Part shown: positions 1-8,764 of the stretch, in pieces | Layout of the letters: each line of letters starts with the position of its first letter | Position numbering within the stretch: the first letter of the stretch is position 1 | Assembly: GCA_016935315.1 (NCBI GenBank) | Contig: JAFGRD010000095.1 | Coordinates: 1 to 64,000 of the forward strand | Origin: Pirellulales bacterium | GTDB taxonomy: Bacteria; Planctomycetota; Planctomycetia; Pirellulales; Thermoguttaceae | Length of the DNA stretch: 64,000 nt | Direction: 5' to 3' | Made by a program: the position numbers and the translations under genes | The notes under the pieces: generated by a model | Database searches by the model: none | Seen by the model: only the letters and a program-made list of their open reading frames with translations | What the model was told of the DNA's origin: nothing

Positions 1-230
1 CAGTTGCCCTCGGCTAGCAGTTCCCCCTGTCAGGGTCTGCAGAGGACTTCCACCTCCAAGTTACAGGACATGCTGGGCACACAGAAATGCACTCAGCCAA
101 CCGGCCGGAGCCGGGTTGGCTGAGTTGACATGGGCCTCCAATGCCCCGTAACGCGGTCGGCAGGCCTCTTCCGTGCGATTTGCCGCGGCGCGCTGCCCCG
201 TTCCGCGGCGATTTCCCTTTCAGCGTCGCG
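1..230. other. Left-edge non-coding stretch
   Basis: No convincing coding sequence is seen. This is the 3' flank of the leftward thioredoxin gene. It contains one clear dyad (listed separately) and nothing else recognisable. Confidence 0.5.
91..125 (-). terminator. Hairpin downstream of the thioredoxin gene, terminator-like
   Basis: A 12-bp perfect inverted repeat (actcagccaacc / ggttggctgagt) surrounds an 11-nt GC-rich loop. It lies about 105 nt beyond the stop codon of the leftward thioredoxin gene. The U-tract on the minus strand is poor (gcatttctgt follows), so it may be a bidirectional or weak terminator. It could also end a rightward gene beginning outside the window. Confidence 0.4.
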
Positions 231-770
231 TTACAGGCCCAACATGTCCTTCAGTTGGCCCTTGCTGGCCAACCCCACATGCTGGCTGGTCACCTGACCG
301 CTTTGAAACACGATCAGACTCGGGATCGAGCTGACACCGTATTGGACGGCAAGCTGAGGGTTCTGATCGACGTTGACCTTCACGATCTTTGCCTGGGTCG
401 TCTCCTGCGCCAGGGCGTCCAACACGGGCGCGAGCATCTGGCAGGGACCGCACCAGTCGGCGTAGAAATCGACCAGCACGGGCACTTCCGATTGCAGCAC
501 GTGCCGAGCGAAGTCGGCCTGGTTAGCGTGTTCGACTCTTCCGAAAGTCTCGGCGTTTGCGGACATTGCTTCTTCTCCTTGACGAATGGCTTCTTCTTGG
601 GAAGCCTCTCTCTCTGGTTGGGACACGGCTACTTCTTGGGAAAACGTGTGCGTCGGCGAGATCTCGGTCGGGCAACTGCTTGAGGATCTCCCAAGCGAAA
701 ACGCCGCGACGGACGTCAACACCGCAATCACGCTGACGGTCCTCCAATGCTGACGAATCCAGGATCGCAT
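231..770 (-). CDS. Membrane-anchored thioredoxin
   Basis: A 179-aa protein whose last ~105 residues form a thioredoxin fold with the active-site CGPC at C107/C110 (in DFYADWCGPC) and the cis-Pro region SIPSL. Residues about 12-27 are a single hydrophobic segment after a basic start (RQHWR), which suggests an N-terminal anchor placing the domain outside the cytoplasmic membrane; residues 30-70 look like a charged linker. Its likely role is thiol-disulfide exchange in the envelope. The ATG has CAGGAG upstream (spacing ~10). An internal Met69 (MSANAETF) begins a segment shaped like a classical cytoplasmic thioredoxin, so a second product cannot be excluded. The gene diverges from the sugar-transferase gene across 216 bp. 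Confidence 0.9.
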   Translation of the reverse strand: MRSWIRQHWRTVSVIAVLTSVAAFSLGRSSSSCPTEISPTHTFSQEVAVSQPEREASQEEAIRQGEEAMSANAETFGRVEHANQADFARHVLQSEVPVLVDFYADWCGPCQMLAPVLDALAQETTQAKIVKVNVDQNPQLAVQYGVSSIPSLIVFQSGQVTSQHVGLASKGQLKDMLGL

Positions 771-986
771 GGCCTGAACACTCCTGTTCCGGTTTTCGGT
801 ACCACCTCGTTAATCTGCCTCGATCATTCGCAATGCAGACATCGAAAGACGCCACCGCGGCGTCCTTACAGGTTTGGATGCCCGGCCGGGGCAAAAGGTT
901 ACAAGTATTGGCCGTTTGCACGTGAATCCGCGGGATAGTCCGAAAATGGCCCGAGTGCTAGAATACACCCGAGTCGGGGCAAACCT

Positions 987-2585
987 ATGCCGGAAGCGAC
1001 GTCGAATCGTGAACCCATGAGCGTGAGAATCCCACGGGGCACGGCTTGCATTCTGCCCCCGGTCTTGCTCGGCCTGGGGCTGCTGCTGACTTCGCCCGGC
1101 CTGCCGATGGTTTGGGACGAGGGCAACGCCATTCTCCGAGCCGAGCAGATCGCGCACTGGGATTGGCAGTACACGACGCGGCGGGAAGGCCATCCGGCGT
1201 TTTACGGGATCGTCATAGCGATGGGACAATGGGTCTCGTCGCCGTGGCTGGCCCCGCTGACCGCGGCGAGGTTCGGACCGATTGTGCTGTTTAGTCTGGC
1301 TGCCGGGGCGATGTGCCATCGCATGGCCAAGGACTACTCGGCGGCGGCAGCCCTGGGCGCCGTGGCAGCGCTGGCCCTGTTGCCCCGGCTGTTTGCCCAC
1401 GCTCACTTCGCCTCATTCGACGGTCCGCTGACCAGTTGTTGGGTCCTGGCCTGGGCCGTCTTCCCGGCGACACGACACGGCCCGGCCAGGGCCGTGTTCT
1501 GGGGGATCACGCTCGGGATGACGTTCAGCTGCAAGGCCACCGGTTGGCTTGCTCCGGCTCCCTTTCTCGCGTGGGCGGCACTCTACCGCGACCGCTCAGC
1601 GGCCAGGGCGTTGTCGATCGCCTTGCCGGTGGCCGTGGCGACGTTCTTTCTGCTGAACCCGCCACTCTGGCAAGCACCATTGGGCGGCTGGGCAACGTTC
1701 TTCAACCTGAATTTGAATCGGGCGGCCAATCCCGGCTTGAATATCTCGACCTGGTTCCTGGGACACATGTACAACCTGGATCATCCCTTGCCCTGGTACA
1801 ACACGATCTTCTGGACGCTGGTGACCGTGCCGGTGGGCATCCTGCTGTTGTCCGGGGTGGGCGTCGTGACCGCCTTACGCCAGGCACGGGCCGCGCCGGC
1901 GGGAACGCTCTTGGTGGCCAACTGGCTGGTGCTGTTGATCGTTCGCGCATTGCCCGGCACACCGCCCCACGACGGCGTGCGGCTCTTCTTGCCGAGCTTT
2001 GCGTTCCTGGCGGCCTTGGCGGGCGTCGGCTGCGCCACGATCATCGCCTGGGCCAGGCGGCGGCAGCCCCGCGGGCGGAGAATGTGGGCGTGCTGCGTTG
2101 CCGCGGTGGTGTTGCTTTACGCGGGAAGCCTCAGCAGCCTCGTCTGGTATGCCCCCCAGTGGCTGTCCTACTACAATTCGCTGCTCGGCGGCCTGCGTGG
2201 GGCCACGGCGATGGGCATGGAGCCGACCTACTACTGGGACGGGCTGGACCGCTCGGTGCTCGACTGGCTGCACGCGAACACCGCGGCCGGCGAGAAGATT
2301 CGCTTCGGGGCCGGCTCGCCCGAGAATCTGCTTCTGATGCAACGCTGGAATACGCTGCGACGTGCCACGCGGCCCGACGCCCCGGGCGCCTTCCGCTGGT
2401 ACGTCCTGCAACATCGCCCCAGCGGCTGGCAGCCGCCCGACCGTTGGCTGATCGAACACGCCCAACCGGCCTATCGCAAGACGATTCGCCCGGACGGATG
2501 GGGGCCCTGGCGGCTCGACGTGCCGTTGGTGGACGTGTACGATGATGGGCAATACCTGCGGGCAACGACACTGACAGGCCCATGA
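987..2585 (+). CDS. Polytopic membrane glycosyltransferase (PMT/ArnT-like, GT-C fold)
   Basis: A 532-aa protein with roughly nine to ten hydrophobic segments and a soluble C-terminal part. The first extracytoplasmic loop carries WDEGNA soon after TM1, the acidic position typical of GT-C transferases that use lipid-linked sugars. These enzymes transfer a sugar from a polyprenyl phosphate to an acceptor on the outer face of the membrane; donor and acceptor are not predictable here. ATG 987 is the first in-frame start; Met11 (1017) is an alternative. A TAGAAT at 959-964 could be a -10 box with a short leader, but no good -35 accompanies it. The stop overlaps the ATG of the CPBP gene (ATGATG), so the two are probably co-translated. 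Confidence 0.75.
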   Translation: MPEATSNREPMSVRIPRGTACILPPVLLGLGLLLTSPGLPMVWDEGNAILRAEQIAHWDWQYTTRREGHPAFYGIVIAMGQWVSSPWLAPLTAARFGPIVLFSLAAGAMCHRMAKDYSAAAALGAVAALALLPRLFAHAHFASFDGPLTSCWVLAWAVFPATRHGPARAVFWGITLGMTFSCKATGWLAPAPFLAWAALYRDRSAARALSIALPVAVATFFLLNPPLWQAPLGGWATFFNLNLNRAANPGLNISTWFLGHMYNLDHPLPWYNTIFWTLVTVPVGILLLSGVGVVTALRQARAAPAGTLLVANWLVLLIVRALPGTPPHDGVRLFLPSFAFLAALAGVGCATIIAWARRRQPRGRRMWACCVAAVVLLYAGSLSSLVWYAPQWLSYYNSLLGGLRGATAMGMEPTYYWDGLDRSVLDWLHANTAAGEKIRFGAGSPENLLLMQRWNTLRRATRPDAPGAFRWYVLQHRPSGWQPPDRWLIEHAQPAYRKTIRPDGWGPWRLDVPLVDVYDDGQYLRATTLTGP

Positions 2586-3364
2586 TGCACGACCCGGCCA
2601 CCTCCACTTTTCGCCGCGCCGACACGGGTTCTCGCCGCGCGGACACGGGTTCTCGGCGTGCGGACACGGGTGCCGTGTTGCTGGCGTTAACATTTCCCAC
2701 GCTGGTGACGTGGCTCTACTTTGTTGTCTTGGCCGACCATGCCGCCGCGGTGCAACAGGTTGCCTACGGCGTCGGGAAAACGCTCCAGTTCGCCTTTCCC
2801 GCGGTTTGGGTCCTGGCGTGGCAGCGCCGGCGGTTGCGGCCGACATGGCCGCGCACCAGGGGCCTGGCCGAGAGCGTCGGGTTCGGCCTGTTCGTGTTGG
2901 CCGCCATGCTGGTCCTGTATCACGTCTGGCTCGAACCGGCCGGCTACCTGGCGGCGTCGCGCGAGGAGATCCGCCGGAAGGTCCTCGGCTTCGGGCTGGA
3001 CAGCCCGCTGAAGTATATCGGCCTGGGCGTGTTCTATGCCCTGGGGCACTCGCTGCTGGAGGAATACTACTGGCGCTGGTTTGTGTTCGGGCAACTGCGG
3101 GAGTTGCTGCGGCTCTGGCCCGCGATCTTGGTTTCGAGCTTCGGGTTCATGGCCCACCACGTGATCGTGCTGTCGACGTTCTTCGGCTGGCAATCGCCGG
3201 CAACCTGGCTCTTCTCGCTGGCGGTGGCCGTTGGCGGCATAGCTTGGGCATGGATCTACCAGCGAAGCCAGTCGCTGTACGGCCCTTGGCTGAGCCACCT
3301 GTTCGTCGACGCGGGCATCTTCGCCATCGGGTACGAGATGGTGAAGGACTTGCTCGCGGGTTGA
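2582..3364 (+). CDS. CPBP-family intramembrane metalloprotease
   Basis: A 260-aa protein with about six to seven membrane segments and the CPBP (CAAX/Abi) signature: EExxxR at E160-E161-R165 (LLEEYYWRW), a second motif with H192/H193 (FGFMAHH), and HxxxD at H239/D243 (SHLFVD). Members are glutamate-type intramembrane proteases or bacteriocin self-immunity factors; the substrate here is unknown. The start codon overlaps the stop of the transferase gene (ATG 2582 or 2585). Residues 11-30 are three copies of RRADTGS encoded by a 21-bp tandem repeat, an unusual basic N-terminal extension before TM1. It converges on the HAD gene with 36 bp between stops. Confidence 0.85.
   Translation: MMHDPATSTFRRADTGSRRADTGSRRADTGAVLLALTFPTLVTWLYFVVLADHAAAVQQVAYGVGKTLQFAFPAVWVLAWQRRRLRPTWPRTRGLAESVGFGLFVLAAMLVLYHVWLEPAGYLAASREEIRRKVLGFGLDSPLKYIGLGVFYALGHSLLEEYYWRWFVFGQLRELLRLWPAILVSSFGFMAHHVIVLSTFFGWQSPATWLFSLAVAVGGIAWAWIYQRSQSLYGPWLSHLFVDAGIFAIGYEMVKDLLAG
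2612..2674 (+). repeat. Three tandem copies of a 21-bp in-frame repeat
   Basis: The unit (cgccgcgccgacacgggttc plus t) occurs three times with a few substitutions, encoding RRADTGS, RRADTGS and RRADTG(A) near the N-terminus of the CPBP protease. Because the length is a multiple of three, copy-number changes keep the frame. Confidence 0.9.
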
Positions 3365-3400
3365 CGTTCGGCTACAGATTGGCCGAGAAGTCACGGGCAG

Positions 3401-4066
3401 TCAATTGCGGTTGCCGAGCACGACGTCGATCAACTCCAGCGGATGCTCGATCACAATTTCGGCCCCATGGCTGCGAAGCTCCTCGACGGAGCGGAATCCC
3501 CACGCCGCGGCGACCGGAAGCACGCCGGCAGCCACCGCGGTCTGCATGTCGATGGGCGTATCGCCCAGGTAGACGAACTGTTCGGGCGGGAGACCGATGT
3601 GGCCGATGATCTTCAGTGCGCCGGCGGGGTCGGGCTTCGGTGGCATGTCGTCGCGGTTGCCCAGGACCATCTCGAAACGGCCGTCGGGAAAGTACTCGCG
3701 TACGCAACGACGGGCCGAATCCTCCGGCTTGTTCGACAAAACGGCCATTGGGACTTGCCGGGACGCAAGGGCCGCCAGCAGTCCGGCGGCCCCTTCGTAC
3801 GGCCGCGTTTGGACGTTCCAATTCTCCGCGTACACCTCCCGGAACCGGTCGATGCACTGCCGGACGACCGCTTCGCTCCGCTTCGGCGGGGGGAGGACCC
3901 CGTTGAAGAGACGCTCCAGACCGGCACCGACCCATTGGCGATAATACTCCACGGGGAAAGCCGCCAGACCGTACGGTTGCAGCACGGCGTTCGCCGAGTT
4001 CGCAATATCGGCAAGCGTGTCAAGCAGCGTCCCGTCCAAATCGAAGATGACCGCCGAATAACGCAT
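3401..4066 (-). CDS. HAD-superfamily hydrolase, phosphoglycolate-phosphatase-like
   Basis: A 221-aa HAD phosphatase. Motif I is DLDGTLLDT at residues 9-17 (nucleophile D9, acid D11), motif II is in MAVLSNK, motif III lysine is in PPKPDP, and motif IV is YLGDTPIDM; a helical cap lies between motifs I and II. This is the pattern of Gph-like enzymes hydrolysing small phosphate esters; substrate specificity cannot be read from sequence. ATG 4066 is chosen because AAGGAG lies 6 nt upstream and the protein then begins directly with MRYSAVIFDLDG; an upstream in-frame extension is implausible. It lies 17 bp downstream of the PL8 lyase gene and is probably co-transcribed with it. Confidence 0.88.
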   Translation of the reverse strand: MRYSAVIFDLDGTLLDTLADIANSANAVLQPYGLAAFPVEYYRQWVGAGLERLFNGVLPPPKRSEAVVRQCIDRFREVYAENWNVQTRPYEGAAGLLAALASRQVPMAVLSNKPEDSARRCVREYFPDGRFEMVLGNRDDMPPKPDPAGALKIIGHIGLPPEQFVYLGDTPIDMQTAVAAGVLPVAAAWGFRSVEELRSHGAEIVIEHPLELIDVVLGNRN

Positions 4067-4083
4067 GGGCACTCCTTGTCTTG

Positions 4084-6285
4084 TCACAACCACCGCAGCA
4101 GGCGGGTTACGCTGCTGCCGGCGTTCAGACCGTCCGGCAACTCGAGCGTGATCCGCGTGCGGTCTTCCCCTGCCAACAACTGGGCCTGCTCGCCGCGAAG
4201 CTTCCGGTTGATCTCCACACAAACGCTTGCCCCTTTATTCTCCGGGTTCGCAAGAGAAATCGCCAACCCGTCGCCGGACTCGTGCAAGAGCACCAGGCAC
4301 GGTGTGTCCACTCCCACCTCCAAGTCCGGCCGGACGGTCACGCGGCCCGCCACGTAGAATGCCATGGCGGCCAGCGCGAGCTTCTCGTGGCGGACGGCCT
4401 GGACCGTCGCGTCGTTTCGCAGGATCACAACCGGCGGCCGCTCGGCACAGACAACGGCCGCCGACGGATCGACGCCCGGCAACACAAGGTACGCGTAGCC
4501 GGCGTCTTGCGGACGCCGGCCGTGGTCGATCCAGAGCGAGAAGACGTCCCTCGCAACCTCGTCCTCGGAGTACCGATGATTGATCGCCCACCAACTGCCG
4601 CGCCGCCGATCGTTGCTCAGTCCGACCCGCGACGGCTGCAACAACACGTAGGCGATTCGGTCGTGCCAAACCCATCCCGGGTCTTCCAGGTCGTGGCTTC
4701 CCTGCCCAAGCGTCTGCTGCTGCCCGCCCGATGCGACCACCACGTCGCCCTCCAGACGGCACTGATTCAACGTGGTGACGACGGGATTCCGAGAATCGCA
4801 GGCGACGGCGGCGCCGAGGCAGACGTACTCGTCGTCAAAGAAGAACCAGCTTTTTCGGGCCGAGAGGGCATCGCGGGCGAAATCGAAGGCTGCCATGCCG
4901 TAGGTGCCGTCGGACACGCCGCCCACGAAGCTCCGCTGTCCTTGCCTGCGCGGCGAGCCGTTCAACTGGCCCGATTGTTCGATGGTTGTTCCGGGGATCT
5001 TCTGCCAGTCCCAGACCGGGAAGACGTCGGCGTATTCCCGCCCGGTCCGCATGACCATACTGCACCCGTCGGCAAGGTGATGGCTCTTGAGGCCTTCGCT
5101 GTTGCAGGGCTGGTCCGTGTTGGCGATTCGCCGCGAGAACATGCGAGCCGAAGCGTAGTAGCCAGCCCGATGGTGCGTCATCATGTCCGACCGCCAGAAG
5201 TGGCGGTTGCCCTGAAGCGGCGGGGCCGGCCGGCCGGAAGCCCGGCCGACCAGCGCCCGAAACTCCGACTCCCGGCCGGTCGGCACGGCGAGCATGTTCT
5301 CGGCGGCCGTGGCCAGGTACTTGGCAGTTTGGCCGCTGCGCGTGATCTCTCGCCCCTCGGCGCCGAAATCCGACGCGCTGCCGCGGGCCATCCATTGGCT
5401 GCCGTCGAGGATCAGGCTGCTGAGGGTGGCGATCTTCTCGGCCGGGAAGGCGAGTTGCGTTCCAGCCACTTCGGCGGCAATCTGTGAGCAGTCCGCCGCG
5501 AAGGCGGCTCCATAGCCGTGGTTGTACAGGCAAGGACCGTGCTGGTGGAAGCTGAAATCGGCCTGGATGCCCTCGCCCGTGCTCACGCGGATTTCCTTGG
5601 CGATCCGGCGATAGGCGAGATCGACCAGGTCCGCATCCTCCTCCAGGATGCCGCGCAAAGCCGTGATCTCGGTGACCCAGACCAGGTTCTGACCGGTCAT
5701 GCCGATCTTCGCCCGTCGGAGGATTTCCAGGCCCCGGTTTCGCTGCGCGGGCGTCAGTTCGTCCTTCAACAGCAGGAGCGTCGGTGCGAGGCCTTTGGGC
5801 ACGCCGATCTCGTTCCACCACCAGTTCGAGTTGCGGAAGTCGTGCTTAAGCCAATAATCCAAGGCGGCCAGCACCGCACCGCGAAGCCGGGGGTCGTCGC
5901 GAAGACTCGAATCGGGCGACTTGTAGGCGCGCGTCAGGACGCCCACATTGGCCAAGTGCCGATAAGGTGGCCAGGCCGAGCGCCGCGCGCTCTGGTAATC
6001 GACGTTCGGCCAACTCCCGTCCGGCCGAAGCGTCTCGATAAGCCCCTCCGCGGTGGCGGCGGTTACCGGCTCCAACAGCGAGGCGAGAATCCTCGCCTTG
6101 ATGGTCTCCAGATCGGAAACGGTTGACGATCCGCCCTTCTCGGCGGAGTCGTGCTGCCGGCGGTCGGGCGTGTCGTCTGCCGCCGCGGCCGAAGCCGGGC
6201 CGAGGACCAGGGCAAGGCCGGCCAGCGCCAGTCCGGCCGCCGTGCCAAAGACGATTCGGGGTCTGGTAATCTCGGATCGCGACAT
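4084..6285 (-). CDS. Secreted polysaccharide lyase family 8 protein (chondroitin/hyaluronan/xanthan lyase type)
   Basis: A 733-aa protein with a Sec signal (RIVFGTAAGLALAGLAL, cleavage near ASAAAADD) and then the alpha/alpha toroid plus beta-sandwich of PL8. The catalytic set can be placed by spacing: N200 (TGQN), H249 and Y258 nine residues apart (FHQHGPCLYNHGY), and R312/R316 in GREITR; WWWNE at 155-159 is the usual aromatic patch. PL8 enzymes cleave uronic-acid polysaccharides by beta-elimination; the exact polymer is open. The start (ATG 6285, AAGGACAG upstream) removes a spurious N-terminal extension running into the divergent gene. The HAD gene follows after 17 bp. A matched -35/-10 pair lies at 6456-6484. 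Confidence 0.88.
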   Translation of the reverse strand: MSRSEITRPRIVFGTAAGLALAGLALVLGPASAAAADDTPDRRQHDSAEKGGSSTVSDLETIKARILASLLEPVTAATAEGLIETLRPDGSWPNVDYQSARRSAWPPYRHLANVGVLTRAYKSPDSSLRDDPRLRGAVLAALDYWLKHDFRNSNWWWNEIGVPKGLAPTLLLLKDELTPAQRNRGLEILRRAKIGMTGQNLVWVTEITALRGILEEDADLVDLAYRRIAKEIRVSTGEGIQADFSFHQHGPCLYNHGYGAAFAADCSQIAAEVAGTQLAFPAEKIATLSSLILDGSQWMARGSASDFGAEGREITRSGQTAKYLATAAENMLAVPTGRESEFRALVGRASGRPAPPLQGNRHFWRSDMMTHHRAGYYASARMFSRRIANTDQPCNSEGLKSHHLADGCSMVMRTGREYADVFPVWDWQKIPGTTIEQSGQLNGSPRRQGQRSFVGGVSDGTYGMAAFDFARDALSARKSWFFFDDEYVCLGAAVACDSRNPVVTTLNQCRLEGDVVVASGGQQQTLGQGSHDLEDPGWVWHDRIAYVLLQPSRVGLSNDRRRGSWWAINHRYSEDEVARDVFSLWIDHGRRPQDAGYAYLVLPGVDPSAAVVCAERPPVVILRNDATVQAVRHEKLALAAMAFYVAGRVTVRPDLEVGVDTPCLVLLHESGDGLAISLANPENKGASVCVEINRKLRGEQAQLLAGEDRTRITLELPDGLNAGSSVTRLLRWL

Positions 6286-6455
6286 GCTACTGTCCTTCTG
6301 CGCGTCGGCGCCCTGGCGTGAAATCGTCCCTTCAATCGTTCCTTGTCTGGTCCCCAACTGGCCAGGACGCCTGGTGTTTTGCCTGTCAGGCCGAATGCGC
6401 GGGGCGGAATACGGGGCTCTGCCGCGGCGGGATTCGCTGGGTGGGGCCGCGGTCC

Positions 6456-6485
6456 ATTGTACCGTTGCTGCGGGTGGTGTACAAA
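6456..6485. promoter_or_regulatory. Symmetric divergent promoter between the PL8 and 7-TM genes
   Basis: On the minus strand TTGTAC (6479-6484), 17 nt, then TACAAT (6456-6461). On the plus strand TTGTAC (6457-6462), 17 nt, then TACAAA (6480-6485). The half-sites TTGTAC/GTACAA form a perfect dyad with a 16-nt spacer, so the -35 of one promoter overlays the -10 of the other. Alternatively it is a regulator operator. Confidence 0.45.
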
Positions 6486-6530
6486 CGGGGCGCCAACCGG
6501 AAGCGAGCCACGCCTGGAGGACGCGCCGAG

Positions 6531-7364
6531 ATGAGCGAGATGGATTCGAGCCCCTTTGAACCGTCGCCGAGCCAGCGGCCATACGAGCCGACGCGGCCGA
6601 CCTCGCCGTTTGCCCAATGCGGGCCGCCGCGACTGGGAATTCTCCACCTGCTGGTATTGACCGCGTGCGTGGCGACCTACTTGGGTTGCGGCCGTGCGTT
6701 CCGTCAGGCTTTCGCAGCAGTCGCCGAAAGCGGCACGGCACAGACCGTGACGTTTTCGCCGCGACCGCTCGAGGTGGCACAGGGAACGCTGCTGGGCATC
6801 GGCTACGGCGCGGCCTTAGCAGGCGTGTTGTTGTGGATCGCGCGGCGATGGCAGGGCCGGCCGTTTCCCCTGCACCCCGGGGAGTTCCTGTTGGTGATGT
6901 CCGGCGTGGCCGTCGCCGCGCAAATCGCGATGTGGCCCGTACAATGGATGATCGTTGCGTTCCAGCCGCCGGCACGGTACGGTCTGTTGACGGCCCTGAG
7001 CCTGATGAGCCTGGCCATCCAGGCAAGTGTCTGGATCTGGGCCCTGGTGTGCCTGAAGACGCGTCGTTGGCGTGTGTTCCTGCTGCTGATACCCGCCAGT
7101 TACCTGTTATTGATCGTGGTCGCTATCATGATCTCCATGCTGGGTGCTAATGTTGCGGCGGGCAATTGGAGCCCCTTGGGCGTCGTGATAGCGCGACTGC
7201 TTGTCATGGGCGTGCTGGCCATCGTGCTGCTGAAGGACCACTTCGCCGGCGCCCGCTATCCCTGGACCCACTGGTACGGAATCGCCACGCGAATGTGGAT
7301 CGACGGCGCGTCGGCCGTTGCCATGCTCTTATGGGTGCTCTTGCCGTCGTCAGCGGACCTCTGA
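6531..7364 (+). CDS. Multi-pass membrane protein of unknown function (about 7 TM)
   Basis: A 277-aa protein that I do not recognise. The first ~37 residues are hydrophilic and Pro/Ser-rich (SPFEPSPSQRPYEPTRPTSP), followed by about seven hydrophobic segments (for example LGILHLLVLTACVATYLGCG, RVFLLLIPASYLLLIVVAIM and a C-terminal segment ending LLPSS). No catalytic motif is visible. ATG 6531 has GGAGG ten nt upstream. It diverges from the PL8 lyase gene and converges with the GT4 gene (16 bp between stops). Short proline-rich leaders followed by several TM segments are common in planctomycete hypothetical proteins, but that gives no function. Confidence 0.75.
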   Translation: MSEMDSSPFEPSPSQRPYEPTRPTSPFAQCGPPRLGILHLLVLTACVATYLGCGRAFRQAFAAVAESGTAQTVTFSPRPLEVAQGTLLGIGYGAALAGVLLWIARRWQGRPFPLHPGEFLLVMSGVAVAAQIAMWPVQWMIVAFQPPARYGLLTALSLMSLAIQASVWIWALVCLKTRRWRVFLLLIPASYLLLIVVAIMISMLGANVAAGNWSPLGVVIARLLVMGVLAIVLLKDHFAGARYPWTHWYGIATRMWIDGASAVAMLLWVLLPSSADL

Positions 7365-7380
7365 GGTAGCCGCGAGCCGT

Positions 7381-8691
7381 TCAGCGGGCGTCTTCCGTCT
7401 CGGCCTGGCAAGGCGCGGCCAGCATCGGCTTTCCCAGCATGGCGCGAAGGTTGTTTTCCACCCGGCCGTACGAGAAGAACCGATTGGCCACCTCGTAATT
7501 GTGCTCGACCATCTCCTTGCGGTATTGCCAGTCATCCAGGACGCGGCGAACCTCCTGCACCACACCTTCTGTGAGAAAACCGTCCATCAGGATGGCTCGG
7601 AAGCCGCACGGCTCGATGTCGGTGCGGTAGATGGCGTAGTGGTTGGTCAGGATCGGGATCTTGTAGTAGACCGCTTCGAGAAACGCATTGCCGAAGCCTT
7701 CGTAGGTCGAGGCGTACGTGACCAGGTCGGCGTGGTGATAGGCGTCCCAGATCGTGTATTGCTTCTCGCCGCCGGGTCCGGTGCCGCGCTGGTGGGCAAT
7801 CCACGGCGCCGCAAAGATCACACCCACGCCCAGCAGCGACGCATAGTCGCGCACCCGCTGGGCGTATCCGTCGCCCTCGTCGCCCGAGGCGTGCGTGATC
7901 ACCAGCTTGCAGCGGGGATCGTCCAGCCGGCGAATCAGCTCGATCGAGTGCTCGATTCCCTTGCGCGACACGATGCGCGTGGGCTGAAGGAACAGCAGGT
8001 CGTCCGGGGTCAGGCCGATGGTGGTGCGGAAGTCGCTGCCGTAATCGTCGGGTGGCGCCGGCGGAGAGCCGAAGTCCATCACGTTGGGAATTACCCAGCA
8101 CGGCAACCCCGTGCGGCGGCTGAATTCCCGGGCCGCCTGGGAGTTGATCACCACGTGCTGCAGTTCGGGAATCGCCGGCGGAAATGCCGCGCCGAGGTAA
8201 TCGTCGACCGCGTTGACCAGGAAGCGCTCCCGCTCCCAGACGAAGTCGTGATGGTGGGCGATGCACCCGATTCGGCGCTCCATGACCGTCTCGACCACCG
8301 CCAACCCCAGGGGAATGTTCATCGGAATCGTCACGCAATTCTCGGCGACGAGCAGGTCCAGGGCGAACGTCTCCAGGGACGAGTGGAGCTTCTCCTTGAT
8401 GACCCACGTCATTTCGTGAATCTGTTCGGTCACCTCCGGCGTACGCCGCTCGTGCCCGAAGCACCGCCGGTTGATCGCCTGGATCACCGGATGCTTGAAA
8501 TGGGCCTCCGGGATCAGCCGGGTCCGTTGGGGTGGGCGGTCCGACTCGCCGGCGATGTAAAAGCACGTATGCCCCATCGATTCCAGCACGTCTGCCCATT
8601 TACCGATTTCCAGGCTGACCCCGTCCGTGCCGCAAATCCGCGTGGCGACGAAGCCAATCCGCTTGGGCTCATCCGTTCGCTCTCCACCCAT
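7381..8691 (-). CDS. GT-B glycosyltransferase (GT4-like)
   Basis: A 436-aa protein with two Rossmann-like halves. The N-terminal half starts RIGFVATRICGTDGVSLE (acceptor-side glycine loop); the C-terminal half has LFLQPTRIVSRKGIEHSIEL and the donor-binding EGFGNAFLEA, whose paired glutamates fit the E-x7-E motif. Such enzymes transfer a nucleotide-activated sugar in the cytoplasm during glycoconjugate synthesis or free-glycoside formation. ATG 8691 is preferred over an upstream in-frame start because the domain begins there and it avoids overlap with the GH20 gene. It lies 73 bp downstream of the GH20 gene on the same strand, possibly one transcript. Confidence 0.85.
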   Translation of the reverse strand: MGGERTDEPKRIGFVATRICGTDGVSLEIGKWADVLESMGHTCFYIAGESDRPPQRTRLIPEAHFKHPVIQAINRRCFGHERRTPEVTEQIHEMTWVIKEKLHSSLETFALDLLVAENCVTIPMNIPLGLAVVETVMERRIGCIAHHHDFVWERERFLVNAVDDYLGAAFPPAIPELQHVVINSQAAREFSRRTGLPCWVIPNVMDFGSPPAPPDDYGSDFRTTIGLTPDDLLFLQPTRIVSRKGIEHSIELIRRLDDPRCKLVITHASGDEGDGYAQRVRDYASLLGVGVIFAAPWIAHQRGTGPGGEKQYTIWDAYHHADLVTYASTYEGFGNAFLEAVYYKIPILTNHYAIYRTDIEPCGFRAILMDGFLTEGVVQEVRRVLDDWQYRKEMVEHNYEVANRFFSYGRVENNLRAMLGKPMLAAPCQAETEDAR

Positions 8692-8764
8692 GGTCCTGAC
8701 CTTTACCGGTTCAGTGTGATGCGGTTCTCCGTACACGGCAATTCTACCCCAGTGCCGGAGAAAA

